Below are positions 15,297-22,804 of a stretch of 64,000 nt of DNA, piece by piece. The stretch spans positions 1 through 64,000 of the forward strand of contig NZ_JAKEVY010000007.1 of NCBI RefSeq assembly GCF_021491375.1, read 5' to 3'. Position 1 is the stretch's first letter. Every line of letters starts with the position of its first letter. The notes under the pieces were generated by a model, which saw only the letters and a list, made by a program, of their open reading frames with translations, did not search any database and had not been told where the DNA came from. Made by a program: the position numbers and the translations under genes. The DNA comes from Flavihumibacter fluminis. GTDB taxonomy: Bacteria; Bacteroidota; Bacteroidia; Chitinophagales; Chitinophagaceae.

Positions 15297-15320
15297 AGCG
15301 CCCAACGCGTTTATTTACGC
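15297..15320 (-). other. Terminal core box of the array, candidate attI-like site
   Basis: The box AGCGCCCAAC (15297-15306) pairs with GTTGGGCGCT at 14796-14805, so it is the 5' end of cassette 1. No attC-like stem follows. Instead the adjoining sequence is unique and holds a small perfect hairpin, GCGT-TTATTT-ACGC (15307-15320). This is where an attI site would sit. The call rests on position only. Confidence 0.5.
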
Positions 15321-15460
15321 AATTAGACGAAGTTCATTAAAAAATAAATTGCTCATTATCAATTATAATCTTTGCGTTCAGGTGGATTGTGGTTGCGCCA
15401 ATCCAATTTGGGGGTGGGAGGTGCGTTGAGATGGATTGTTTGCCTGATTACTTGTTTCAT

Positions 15461-15528
15461 GTTTCCTGTTTCTCGTTTCCTTTTTTCCTTCCACCATTTT
15501 CCTTTCCACCATTTTCCTTTCCCCTTTT
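15461..15528. repeat. Polypyrimidine tract with TTTCC(A)CC units
   Basis: The 220 bp between the array and the recombinase contains no gene. Its right part is an almost pure C/T run on the plus strand with a tandem unit TTCCACCATTTTCC repeated. It directly follows the recombinase stop codon on the minus strand. Similar tracts occur at 36287 and 61061. Confidence 0.6.
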
Positions 15529-16807
15529 ACCATTCGACGCCGCCACGGCGGATTAAATCATCAAACGGACTGATAATATTCACCAACTGCTTCTTGCTTA
15601 CATGCAGATACCGCTCCGTCGTTTTTATGTTGAAATGCCCCAGCAAATCTTTGATATAGCGAATATCAACGCCTTTATCCAATAAATGCGTCGCAAAACT
15701 GTGCCGCAAACTGTGAACCCCAACCTCCTTCATGATGCCCGCACGCTGCTTCGCCTGGTGAAAAATGTCCTGAACAGTCCGGGTGGAATAGGCCGTGCCT
15801 GTCTGCTCCGATTCAAATAAATACTCCTTCGGGCGCTTACCCAGCATCTGAATATACTTTCGCAGAATGTCCAGTAAAACCGGACTCAAATTCACATACC
15901 GATCTTTCTTGCCTTTCGCCCGCTCCACAAATAACTGCATCCGGTTCGCATCTATATCTCCTAACTTTAATCGTACCAATTCACTTACCCGCAACCCCGC
16001 ACTGTAGATCGTAAACAGCATCGCCTTGTGCTTGCGGTTCTCCAATGCATTAAACAAGCGGGCTAATTCTTCCTCATTCAATAATTTGGGTAACTGCGAT
16101 GGCTTTTTCGGCCGCGAAATCTCAAAAAACATTCGCTCGCGCTTCAATACCTGCTCATAGTAAAACTTCAGGGCATTGATCCGGCTATGGATCGTATGCT
16201 CACTTAACTTCAACTCCGTAAAACAATAAGCCAGGTAATCCTTGATCCGGTCGGCAGTCATTTCATCCGCCCGATGCTTTCCTAATGTGTGGAAGTAAAC
16301 ACCTAGTTCATTTAAATAGGTCCGAATGGTACTGGGACTATAAGCCTTCAATATCAATTCTCTTTTCGTTGCCTCCAATGCCTGCTGATTCTCCAGCGAT
16401 AACCGGCTTTTGGGTACGTACGATCTTTTTTCTTGTACTGCAGTAATTGGTTCTGCTACTCCTTCCGGTTTTTCATTGCTTGCCATACGAATCGCTTCCT
16501 GTAACTCATCCGGTACAACCTTTTTTTGCAGAAATAGATCAAGTGCCTGACGGTCCAACTCCAGCCTATCACCTACCAACTCCTCCAGGCGACGATACCA
16601 CACTGCACTCATAGGACCATACCAACACCGATGGGTTCTGGACCACTGAATTCCTAATGGACGTAAAATTGTTAGTAGAACCCGATCATCCGGAAAATAA
16701 AGGGCGATCCGATCAGCCCCCCGGTGATGCATACCCGACAGGAAAATTTGACGAACCCACACCAACTCCCATTTCTCTTCATGGCCAACCCCACTTGCAT
16801 TTTTCAT
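15527..16807 (-). CDS. Tyrosine recombinase, XerC/D-like, adjoining the cassette array
   Basis: A 426-residue site-specific recombinase. Residues 27-85 form an N-terminal module (IALYFPDDRVLL...IQWSRTHRCWYGP) seen in many Bacteroidota integrases. A SAM-like DNA-binding domain follows (about 140-228), then the catalytic domain (about 240-415) with a full active site: Arg273 (SAGLRVSEL), Lys298 (ERAKGKKDR), His365 and Arg368 (HSLRHSFAT), His391 (LLGHFNIKTT) and Tyr400 (ERYLHVS). The extra segment that marks IntI between the second and third conserved patches is not visible. The gene reads in the same direction as the cassettes, its 3' end facing them, as in reverse integrons. It is the obvious candidate for moving the cassettes. 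Confidence 0.88.
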   Translation of the reverse strand: MKNASGVGHEEKWELVWVRQIFLSGMHHRGADRIALYFPDDRVLLTILRPLGIQWSRTHRCWYGPMSAVWYRRLEELVGDRLELDRQALDLFLQKKVVPDELQEAIRMASNEKPEGVAEPITAVQEKRSYVPKSRLSLENQQALEATKRELILKAYSPSTIRTYLNELGVYFHTLGKHRADEMTADRIKDYLAYCFTELKLSEHTIHSRINALKFYYEQVLKRERMFFEISRPKKPSQLPKLLNEEELARLFNALENRKHKAMLFTIYSAGLRVSELVRLKLGDIDANRMQLFVERAKGKKDRYVNLSPVLLDILRKYIQMLGKRPKEYLFESEQTGTAYSTRTVQDIFHQAKQRAGIMKEVGVHSLRHSFATHLLDKGVDIRYIKDLLGHFNIKTTERYLHVSKKQLVNIISPFDDLIRRGGVEW

Positions 16808-17358
16808 ATCCCCACATTTTTCAACCTCACTTTAAACTACCCCAATGCTTCGCCACCTGAGTCCCATTACAGGGATCAAAGGATAAGTGCCTAAACATAA
16901 AATATTCCCAGCAACTTTGCAAGGGTTAAAAGACGTTTTATCAATAGTTTTTTAAAAATTGAAAAGAGTATTTTTTCACCAACGGTTTGAGCTGGATGAA
17001 TTGTTTCATTGGCATTCATCCTGTTAGTTAAACAGAAGTCTTCCAGGATTGAAAACCCAAACTCCGGCTGCTGTATTATTCAGGTGTATAGTTATAGAAG
17101 TATCGAACCTCCACCTAGTATAGCTATATCAGTAGGATTAATCAACACTCTTTAATTATTGTAGGATCTGACAGGCCGCAGCTATAAATTTTCAATTTAT
17201 CTCAGAACGGTTGCTGAGTGCTTCACTGGCGGTTCACTGGTGGTTGAAGAGTGCTCCAGAAGTGGTCAAATAGTGCTCCCGGAACGATTAAACAGTAGTG
17301 ATGGAACGATCAACTTCTGCCGAATGGACGTAGAATAGTACCCGAATGGTAATCAAAT
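16808..17358. other. Intergenic region upstream of the recombinase
   Basis: About 550 bp contain no frame with protein-like content and no clear repeat. The recombinase promoter should lie in the first 150 bp. A stretch on the minus strand (TATGTTTAG, around 16890-16900) loosely resembles the Bacteroidota minus-7 element, but I cannot call it. The part from 17210 has loosely repeated GTGCTCC/GGTT words (GAGTGCTTCACTGGCGGTTC...) of unknown meaning. Confidence 0.4.
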
Positions 17359-17392
17359 AAAAAAGCAACTACCTGTTTGTAGCTGCTTTTTT
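17359..17392 (-). terminator. Intrinsic terminator after tRNA-Asn
   Basis: AAAAAAGCAACTAC (17359-17372) pairs with GTAGCTGCTTTTTT (17379-17392) with one mismatch. On the minus strand this gives a stem followed by a T run directly after the tRNA. Its symmetry means it could also stop transcription coming from the left. Confidence 0.75.
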
Positions 17393-17394
17393 CG

Positions 17395-17468
17395 CTCCCC
17401 CTGCTGGACTTGAACCAGCGACCCTCTGATTAACAGTCAGATGCTCTAACCAACTGAGCTAAGGAGGA
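17395..17468 (-). tRNA. tRNA-Asn (anticodon GTT)
   Basis: A 74-nt cloverleaf on the minus strand. The acceptor arm TCCTCCT pairs with AGGGGGA, with a G discriminator. The D arm is TAGCTCAGTTGGTTAGAGC. The anticodon stem-loop is TCTGA-CTGTTAA-TCAGA, giving anticodon GTT, and the T arm is GCTGGTTCAAGTCCAGC. CCA is not encoded. A terminator follows immediately. Confidence 0.95.
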
Positions 17469-17604
17469 ATTTGCCCTTTTAAACCAGGCCGGTTTCCCTT
17501 TTGGGGAGTGCAAAAATAGGGATTTTTGCATTGGAACAAAATTTTTAAATGGAATTTTCTGCCCCCCGCCCCCATATTCTTAGTAGTTTGCATATCAATA
17601 GTAT

Positions 17605-18654
17605 ATGATCTACTCCTCCCTTATTTGCGACCAACCCGAATCCTTCCTCTACCGGCAGGATCAACTGGAGCTGACCCCTCCTTCCGCCAACACCCCAACC
17701 GCCCTGCTCAAGGTGAAACAGGTCGGTATCTGTGGTACCGATCTGCACGCCTTCGATGGTACCCAACCTTTCTTTCAATACCCCCGTATCCTCGGCCACG
17801 AAATCTGCGCCGAAATCGTAGAGCTGCCCCCAACTACCCCCAATCCCGATAAATTCCAAGCCGGCGACCTGGTCACGCTGATCCCTTACTTCAGCTGTGG
17901 CTCCTGCATCGCCTGCAGATCCCATAAACCCAATTGCTGCTCCTCCATCCAGGTCTTCGGTGTCCATATCGATGGCGGCCTCCGCCAATTCATCCAGGTA
18001 CCTTTCTCCGCACTGGTCAAAGGCCCCGGACTGAACCCCGACCAGCTCGCCCTTGTTGAACCCCTGGCCATCGGCGCCCACGCTGTCAGAAGAGCCAACC
18101 TCCAGGCCGGCGAATCGATCCTGGTTATTGGTGCCGGACCCATCGGCCTCGGACTTATGGAAATGGCAAGAATTGCCGGCGCTGCTGTGATCGCGATGGA
18201 TGTCAACACATCGCGACTCGAATTCTGTCAACAACAGCTCGGTATTCAGCATACCATCAACCCTAAAGAAGAGGATGCTGTGGAAGCAATTAAGAACATC
18301 ACAAAGGGAGATATGGCTACCGCGGTTTTTGATGCTACCGGTAATCTTAACGCTATTGAAGGCGGACTGCAATTTCTCGCCCACGGCGGACGGTTCGTCC
18401 TGGTTGGTTTGCAAAAACAATCCTTCTCTTTTTCACACCCCGAATTTCACAAGCGCGAATCCACGTTGATGAGTAGCCGAAATGCTACAAGAGAAGATTT
18501 TAACTGGGTGATCAGCTCGTTACAGTCGAATCTCATTCAACCGGCTAATTATATCACGCACCGCATTGCCTTTTCCCAACTGGCGGAGCTGTTCAAATCA
18601 CTTTCCAATCCTTCAAATGGAGTCATTAAAGCCATGGTTGATATGGAGGCCTAG
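17605..18654 (+). CDS. Zinc-dependent alcohol/sugar-alcohol dehydrogenase
   Basis: A 349-residue medium-chain dehydrogenase. Catalytic zinc ligands are Cys43 (GICGTDLH) and His65-Glu66 (GHEICAE). The structural zinc loop has Cys98, Cys101, Cys104 and Cys112. The Rossmann segment is VIGAGPIGLG near residue 173. The fold and the GICGTDxH motif match the threonine/sorbitol/L-galactonate dehydrogenase branch, which oxidises a polyol or secondary alcohol with NAD(P)+ in the cytoplasm. Exact substrate is not readable. It stands alone between tRNA-Asn and a convergent glycosyltransferase gene. Confidence 0.85.
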   Translation: MIYSSLICDQPESFLYRQDQLELTPPSANTPTALLKVKQVGICGTDLHAFDGTQPFFQYPRILGHEICAEIVELPPTTPNPDKFQAGDLVTLIPYFSCGSCIACRSHKPNCCSSIQVFGVHIDGGLRQFIQVPFSALVKGPGLNPDQLALVEPLAIGAHAVRRANLQAGESILVIGAGPIGLGLMEMARIAGAAVIAMDVNTSRLEFCQQQLGIQHTINPKEEDAVEAIKNITKGDMATAVFDATGNLNAIEGGLQFLAHGGRFVLVGLQKQSFSFSHPEFHKRESTLMSSRNATREDFNWVISSLQSNLIQPANYITHRIAFSQLAELFKSLSNPSNGVIKAMVDMEA

Positions 18655-18716
18655 GACTGCGGAAACTCGCATCCCATGAAGGATGCAGAGGAAAGCATTG
18701 AAGTGTGCCAGAGAGC

Positions 18717-20396
18717 CTAAGGCTTCGGGCCTACTTCCATCAAATACCGATACTGCAAATACTTCGGTCTTTTATCCGGCATTAAAAACCCGATCTTCAG
18801 TTTGGAGATATGATAATGCGGAAAGCTGTCCACCACCTGCACCGGTACGCCCATCGTTACCAGTGTATCGCGCTGCTCCCTTGTACTATAATACAATACC
18901 GCACTGTCTTTTGCTGCATTGATTACCTCCGCGCGATCGGTATAACGTACAGGCCCATCCGAATAAAAATCCAGCGAATAGGAGAGTGGATTGGTTTGAT
19001 AAATACGTTTGCCGGGTTGTTGCTGGTTCACCTGTTTGGCTACCTGCTCGCCCGACTGATATTGCAACAAGGCCGGATAAAAATAAAGGTTCAAAAATCC
19101 ATAGAGCGTAATCGCCGCTAGGCTGGTACTTAAGATCATCCGCGACGGTAAGCCAAAGCCATAACTGGCAGTTTTTTTCCTTAACAGGTTCCAGATGATC
19201 GCCATGGATAACACATATACCAGTGGACGGAAATTCAACCCGTACATCAGGACCCAGAGTCCAATGCATCCTACCAGTAGCAGGATGGAAATCCCTACCT
19301 GTATGCCTCCCAACACCCGAAGCTTTTTACTCTCCACATCTTGTCGCAGGAGCCAGTCCACCGTTACTATCGCAAAGAAGGGAAACACGATGTTCATATA
19401 ATGCGGCAACTGAAACCGAGAGGCAGAAAACAATAAAAAACAGATCAGTGAGATCCCCGGCAATACCCATTCTCCTTTTTCTCTTCTCACCAGTCCTTTT
19501 ATTTTCTCCCACATGGCGATATACAACAATATCGACCAGGGTAAAAAGGCCCATAACAACGTATGCAGGAAAAAGAAGGGATCACCCTTGCCTTTAATCG
19601 GCCCGGTATTCATAAACCTTCCAAACTGGCTGTCCCAGAAGAAAAACCGCAAGCCCGATACCCCCGTCCTCCCAAATACTACTTTCTCCGGATGTTGATC
19701 AAACTGCCAATACAAGGTGAGCAATTCCGGTAAGATGAAAACCCCCACCAGCCCCAGCGCGAGCCACCATTTCGGCTTACTCAGTTCCGCTTTCAACCGC
19801 CCATTCAATGCCCAGTGCAAGAGAAAGGCACCCACCACCGGTATCAGGATAAAGATCCCCTTGGTCATGATCGCCGCTGCCAGGAACAAGGCCCCCAGTA
19901 CCAGGCCAGTCCGCCTCTGGCGAAAACCTGGCAACCAATAATACACACATCCCGCCAGCAATCCCGTCAGGTAAGGCTCGGCCCGCACATCGTTGTTGGA
20001 GATCACCAAATGAAGCGCTGTCAGGTAGATCAACAATGCCACCTGCGCTACCTGCTCAGAATACAGGCGGCGCGCAATCAATAAGGTATACCATCCCCCC
20101 AGCGCCCAGAATACCAGGGCTGGAATTTTATACGCAATCTCATTGATCCCGAAGATCGAATAACTGATCGCCGTCATCCAGAATGGAAAATGTGGCTTGT
20201 CCAGCCAGTCGCGGTTATGGGCATACAAATTCACCCAATCCCCTTTCAACACCATCGTCTTAGCAATACTTGCATACAAGGCGCCATCCGGCTCCAGGAT
20301 GCTGCTGTGTAATCCCAACAGGTTTACCAGGATACCTGCTACCACCAGGGCAATATACCAGGACCGCCAGCGGACCGGCGACAATGATTCCGTCAT
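18717..20396 (-). CDS. ArnT/PMT-family membrane glycosyltransferase
   Basis: About 559 residues from MTESLSPVRWRSWYIAL; the frame extends further into the upstream phosphatase gene and is not used. It has many membrane helices. After the first comes the family's catalytic loop (LEPDGALYASIAKTMVLKGD, with the acidic pair near DGALY), followed by LYAHNRDWLDKPHFPFW. These match GT83/GT39 enzymes that transfer a sugar from a polyprenyl-phosphate donor to lipid A or protein on the periplasmic side. The PAP2 phosphatase gene ends 15 bp upstream; that pairing is common for lipid-carrier sugar modification. Substrate is unknown. Confidence 0.85.
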   Translation of the reverse strand: MTESLSPVRWRSWYIALVVAGILVNLLGLHSSILEPDGALYASIAKTMVLKGDWVNLYAHNRDWLDKPHFPFWMTAISYSIFGINEIAYKIPALVFWALGGWYTLLIARRLYSEQVAQVALLIYLTALHLVISNNDVRAEPYLTGLLAGCVYYWLPGFRQRRTGLVLGALFLAAAIMTKGIFILIPVVGAFLLHWALNGRLKAELSKPKWWLALGLVGVFILPELLTLYWQFDQHPEKVVFGRTGVSGLRFFFWDSQFGRFMNTGPIKGKGDPFFFLHTLLWAFLPWSILLYIAMWEKIKGLVRREKGEWVLPGISLICFLLFSASRFQLPHYMNIVFPFFAIVTVDWLLRQDVESKKLRVLGGIQVGISILLLVGCIGLWVLMYGLNFRPLVYVLSMAIIWNLLRKKTASYGFGLPSRMILSTSLAAITLYGFLNLYFYPALLQYQSGEQVAKQVNQQQPGKRIYQTNPLSYSLDFYSDGPVRYTDRAEVINAAKDSAVLYYSTREQRDTLVTMGVPVQVVDSFPHYHISKLKIGFLMPDKRPKYLQYRYLMEVGPKP

Positions 20397-20410
20397 GTAA
20401 TAAAGATTAA

Positions 20411-21016
20411 TCAGGGTAGGGGTACAGTATCCGGATTGGCCATCCGCTTCTTTCTGTTTTCCCAAAACTCAAAGAGTTTGGCCATCGCGGTTCCGATAAA
20501 GATACCCAATAATCCTCCTCCCAGGATATCAATCGGGTAGTGTTTGCCCACGTAAATCTGTGCATACCCGATCAGAAAGGCCCATAGGAACAACCAATAC
20601 CAGCGCTGCCCCTTGATCATATAAATGGCCCAATACCAGAAAGTTGCCAGTGCAAAATGATTGCTGGCATGGGAAGATGGAAATCCATATTTGCCGCCGC
20701 AACCTACCAGGGAACGCACCACCCCCTCCAGGTCATCCTCATAACAGGGACGCTCACGCGCGAAAAAGGGTTTGAAGAGGGAAGCACTGCTAAAATCGGC
20801 AAGGCCAAAACTCGCTACTGTCAACAGGATGAAGACCAGCATTTTAGACCGCGCATTTTTCCAGATCCAATACAACATGAAGGCGTAAAAGGGAACCCAG
20901 AGTTTGGCTTCCCGCATGCCCAGCATGAAATGATCCATGAAATTGGAAACACCGGTGTTTTGTATGATTTTGAAAATAGTATAATCCAGTTGGATCAGAG
21001 ATTCGGTCCAGCTCAT
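20411..21016 (-). CDS. PAP2-family membrane phosphatase
   Basis: A 201-residue protein with five or six hydrophobic segments. The three PAP2 motifs are present: KPFFARERP (K-x6-RP), FPSSHASNH (PSGH-like), and VGKHYPIDILGG (in place of SRxxxxxHxxxD, with the catalytic His). Enzymes of this family dephosphorylate lipid phosphates such as undecaprenyl pyrophosphate or phosphatidic acid at the membrane. It lies upstream of the ArnT-like gene and is probably co-transcribed with it. Confidence 0.85.
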   Translation of the reverse strand: MSWTESLIQLDYTIFKIIQNTGVSNFMDHFMLGMREAKLWVPFYAFMLYWIWKNARSKMLVFILLTVASFGLADFSSASLFKPFFARERPCYEDDLEGVVRSLVGCGGKYGFPSSHASNHFALATFWYWAIYMIKGQRWYWLFLWAFLIGYAQIYVGKHYPIDILGGGLLGIFIGTAMAKLFEFWENRKKRMANPDTVPLP

Positions 21017-21120
21017 GTGTGTGGTTTGTTCAGCGAAAATGTGTTTCGTATATGAACAAACTACAATGTGTGTGTTACCAAAGTTTTAAAGATCGATTAG
21101 AATGCAATTAGAATTTCCTT

Positions 21121-21160
21121 CACCCGACCGGTGCCACCGGTCGGGTGGCACCGGTCGGGT
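21121..21160 (-). repeat. GC-rich triple motif / terminator-like palindrome
   Basis: The 13-base word CACCGGTCGGGTG occurs three times: once inverted (CACCCGACCGGTG, 21121-21133) and twice direct (ending 21147 and 21161). The first two copies form a nearly perfect 27-bp palindrome. It sits just after the Rieske gene stop on the minus strand, so it may terminate that transcript, although no T run follows. Confidence 0.6.
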
Positions 21161-21163
21161 GAG

Positions 21164-21496
21164 CTAACACCACACATACACACCATCCTCTCTTTCCTCC
21201 ACGGGCCAGTGTTTCAGGTAATAGCCCTCACCCGATACATTTCTCCCACTCGCCATGCTGAACCGATACCGGTGTAAGGGGCACACCACATTGCCCAGTG
21301 CATCTATAAAGCCTTCTGAAAACAGGCCGCTGGCATGCGGACATTTATGCGCAAATGCAAATAATTTCTCCTTGTATCGCCCAATGCAGATAGGCCTTCC
21401 CTCCAGCTCTGCCAACGCGATTTGGTTGCTATTGAATTGCAGCTCACCAACTGATTCGGCTATCTTGACCCAGTTTTGCGTGCGGTTGAGTTCCAT
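21164..21496 (-). CDS. Rieske [2Fe-2S] protein, small ferredoxin type
   Basis: A 110-residue protein. The cluster-binding motifs are Cys52-Pro-His54 (KCPHASG) and Cys72-Pro-Leu-His75 (VCPLHRYRF), spaced as in Rieske ferredoxins and the NirD-like family. There is no signal peptide or TM, so it is a cytoplasmic electron carrier. It lies 8 bp downstream of hflX in the same direction. The redox partner is not encoded nearby. Confidence 0.9.
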   Translation of the reverse strand: MELNRTQNWVKIAESVGELQFNSNQIALAELEGRPICIGRYKEKLFAFAHKCPHASGLFSEGFIDALGNVVCPLHRYRFSMASGRNVSGEGYYLKHWPVEEREDGVYVWC

Positions 21497-21504
21497 GAAA
21501 TTGA

Positions 21505-22716
21505 TTATTCCCCTTCATTCGTCTGAAAGGTTCCGAAAAACTCAGTCTTGTATGGATAGCGCTCCCGGTACAACTGCCTCACTTTATTGAGGATCGTTGC
21601 TCTCAACCCTTCCAGGTTCCTGCGCTCGATCGCAGATACAAACACACAATTGCCCAAGGTGATATTCTCCCAACGCTCCCGCACTTCTTCCAATATCTGG
21701 GTCTTCACCTCGGGCTCCAGCCATTCATCAAACACATTCTTCTCATACTGATCCAGCTTGTTGAAGATCGTGATCATCGGCTTCTCAGTTACCTTCAGTT
21801 CCTGCAGGGTTTTATTCACCACATTGAACTGATCCTCATATTGCGGGTGTGATAAGTCTACCACATGCAATAAGATATCTGCCTCGCGCACTTCATCCAG
21901 CGTGCTTTTGAAGCTTTCTACAAGGTGGTGGGGCAACTTCCGGATAAATCCTACGGTATCGCTTAATAAAAAGGGAGTGGTGTCAAATACTACTTTTCGC
22001 GTGGTGGTATCCAACGTTGCAAATAATTTATTCTCTGCGAATACTTCACTTTTGCTGAGGATATTCATCAGCGTGCTCTTCCCTACGTTGGTATATCCTA
22101 CCAGGGCTACCCGGATAAACTCACCGCGGTCTTTGCGCTGGGTAAAGGACTGTTTGTCAATTTCGCTTAACCGCCTCCGTAAGAGGGCAATTTTCTCCTT
22201 TACAATCCGGCGGTCCGTTTCAATTTCAGTTTCACCCGGACCCCTGGTTCCAATTCCACCCCCCTGGCGTTCCAGGTGTTTCCACATCCCTTTGAGTCGG
22301 GGTAACAGGTACTGGTACTGCGCCAGCTCCACCTGGGTTTTGGCCTGCGCGGTTTTAGCCCTCCGGGCAAATATGTCCAGGATCAGATCCGACCGGTCAA
22401 TGGTTTTCACCCCTAATGCTTTCTCAATATTGAGGATCTGCGAGCCGGTCAGCTCATCATCAAATATGACCAGGTTGATATCCCTTCCGGTGATATAATC
22501 TTTGATCTCTTCCAGCTTTCCCTTACCCACAAAGGTTTTGCTGTCGGGATGCGCCAGCTTCTGGGTAAATCTTTTCACAGCTTCCGCACCTGCTGTTTCT
22601 GCCAGGAAAGCCAGTTCATCCAGGTACTCCGTCACCTGCTGCTCATTCTGGTCCTTCTGGATCACACCCACCAATACGGTGCGTTCATTTTCTGCTATCT
22701 GCTTTTTTTCTATCAA
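21505..22716 (-). CDS. hflX: GTPase HflX
   Basis: A 403-residue protein. The N-terminal HflX domain ends with the conserved glycine-rich linker GGGIGTRGPGETEIETDRR (about 175-195). The GTPase domain follows with VGYTNVGKST (P-loop), DTVGFIRKLP (G3), NKLD (G4) and SAIE (G5). HflX binds the 50S ribosomal subunit and splits or rescues stalled ribosomes under stress. No ATG is available in frame near the start; TTG at 22714-22716 is the most likely initiator. The Rieske gene follows 8 bp downstream. Confidence 0.93.
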   Translation of the reverse strand: MIEKKQIAENERTVLVGVIQKDQNEQQVTEYLDELAFLAETAGAEAVKRFTQKLAHPDSKTFVGKGKLEEIKDYITGRDINLVIFDDELTGSQILNIEKALGVKTIDRSDLILDIFARRAKTAQAKTQVELAQYQYLLPRLKGMWKHLERQGGGIGTRGPGETEIETDRRIVKEKIALLRRRLSEIDKQSFTQRKDRGEFIRVALVGYTNVGKSTLMNILSKSEVFAENKLFATLDTTTRKVVFDTTPFLLSDTVGFIRKLPHHLVESFKSTLDEVREADILLHVVDLSHPQYEDQFNVVNKTLQELKVTEKPMITIFNKLDQYEKNVFDEWLEPEVKTQILEEVRERWENITLGNCVFVSAIERRNLEGLRATILNKVRQLYRERYPYKTEFFGTFQTNEGE

Positions 22717-22759
22717 TTCGCTTCTATTAAAATGTTGCTCAGGTCGGCAAAATTAGCAC

Positions 22760-22785
22760 AAAAAAAGCGGGCCAGGGGGCCCGCC
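22760..22785 (-). terminator. Intrinsic terminator of the outer-membrane barrel gene
   Basis: On the minus strand GCGGGCC-CCCT-GGCCCGC is followed by seven T. It lies about 20 bp after the stop of the barrel gene and before hflX, so hflX needs its own promoter. Confidence 0.85.
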
Positions 22786-22804
22786 TCATTAGTAAACTTT
22801 TTTC

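Larger units (their letters stand above)
1..15306 (-). mobile_element. Integron-like gene-cassette array, 17 cassettes, open at left edge
   Basis: The stretch alternates short minus-strand genes with about 200-bp imperfect palindromes. I number cassettes and sites from the recombinase side (cassette 1 at 14865-15290, cassette 17 at 153-692). Genes nearly fill each cassette: most stops lie 2-19 bp from the next core box and many starts lie 3-40 bp from the preceding one. Each cassette is bounded by a private 9-13 bp inverted pair (GTTR... at one end, ...YAAC at the other), as in integron cassettes. The DNA looks more AT-rich than the region after 17 kb. Integron-type organisation is strongly supported by sequence; mobilisation by the neighbouring recombinase is inference. 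The array begins before base 1. Confidence 0.9.

Noticed and set aside
17545-18420. Long minus-strand frame opposite the alcohol dehydrogenase
   Set aside because: It is the antisense shadow of a gene with clear zinc-dehydrogenase motifs and has no family features of its own.
21121-21160. Insertion-sequence end
   Set aside because: No transposase or target duplication is near; the motif is a short palindrome after a gene.
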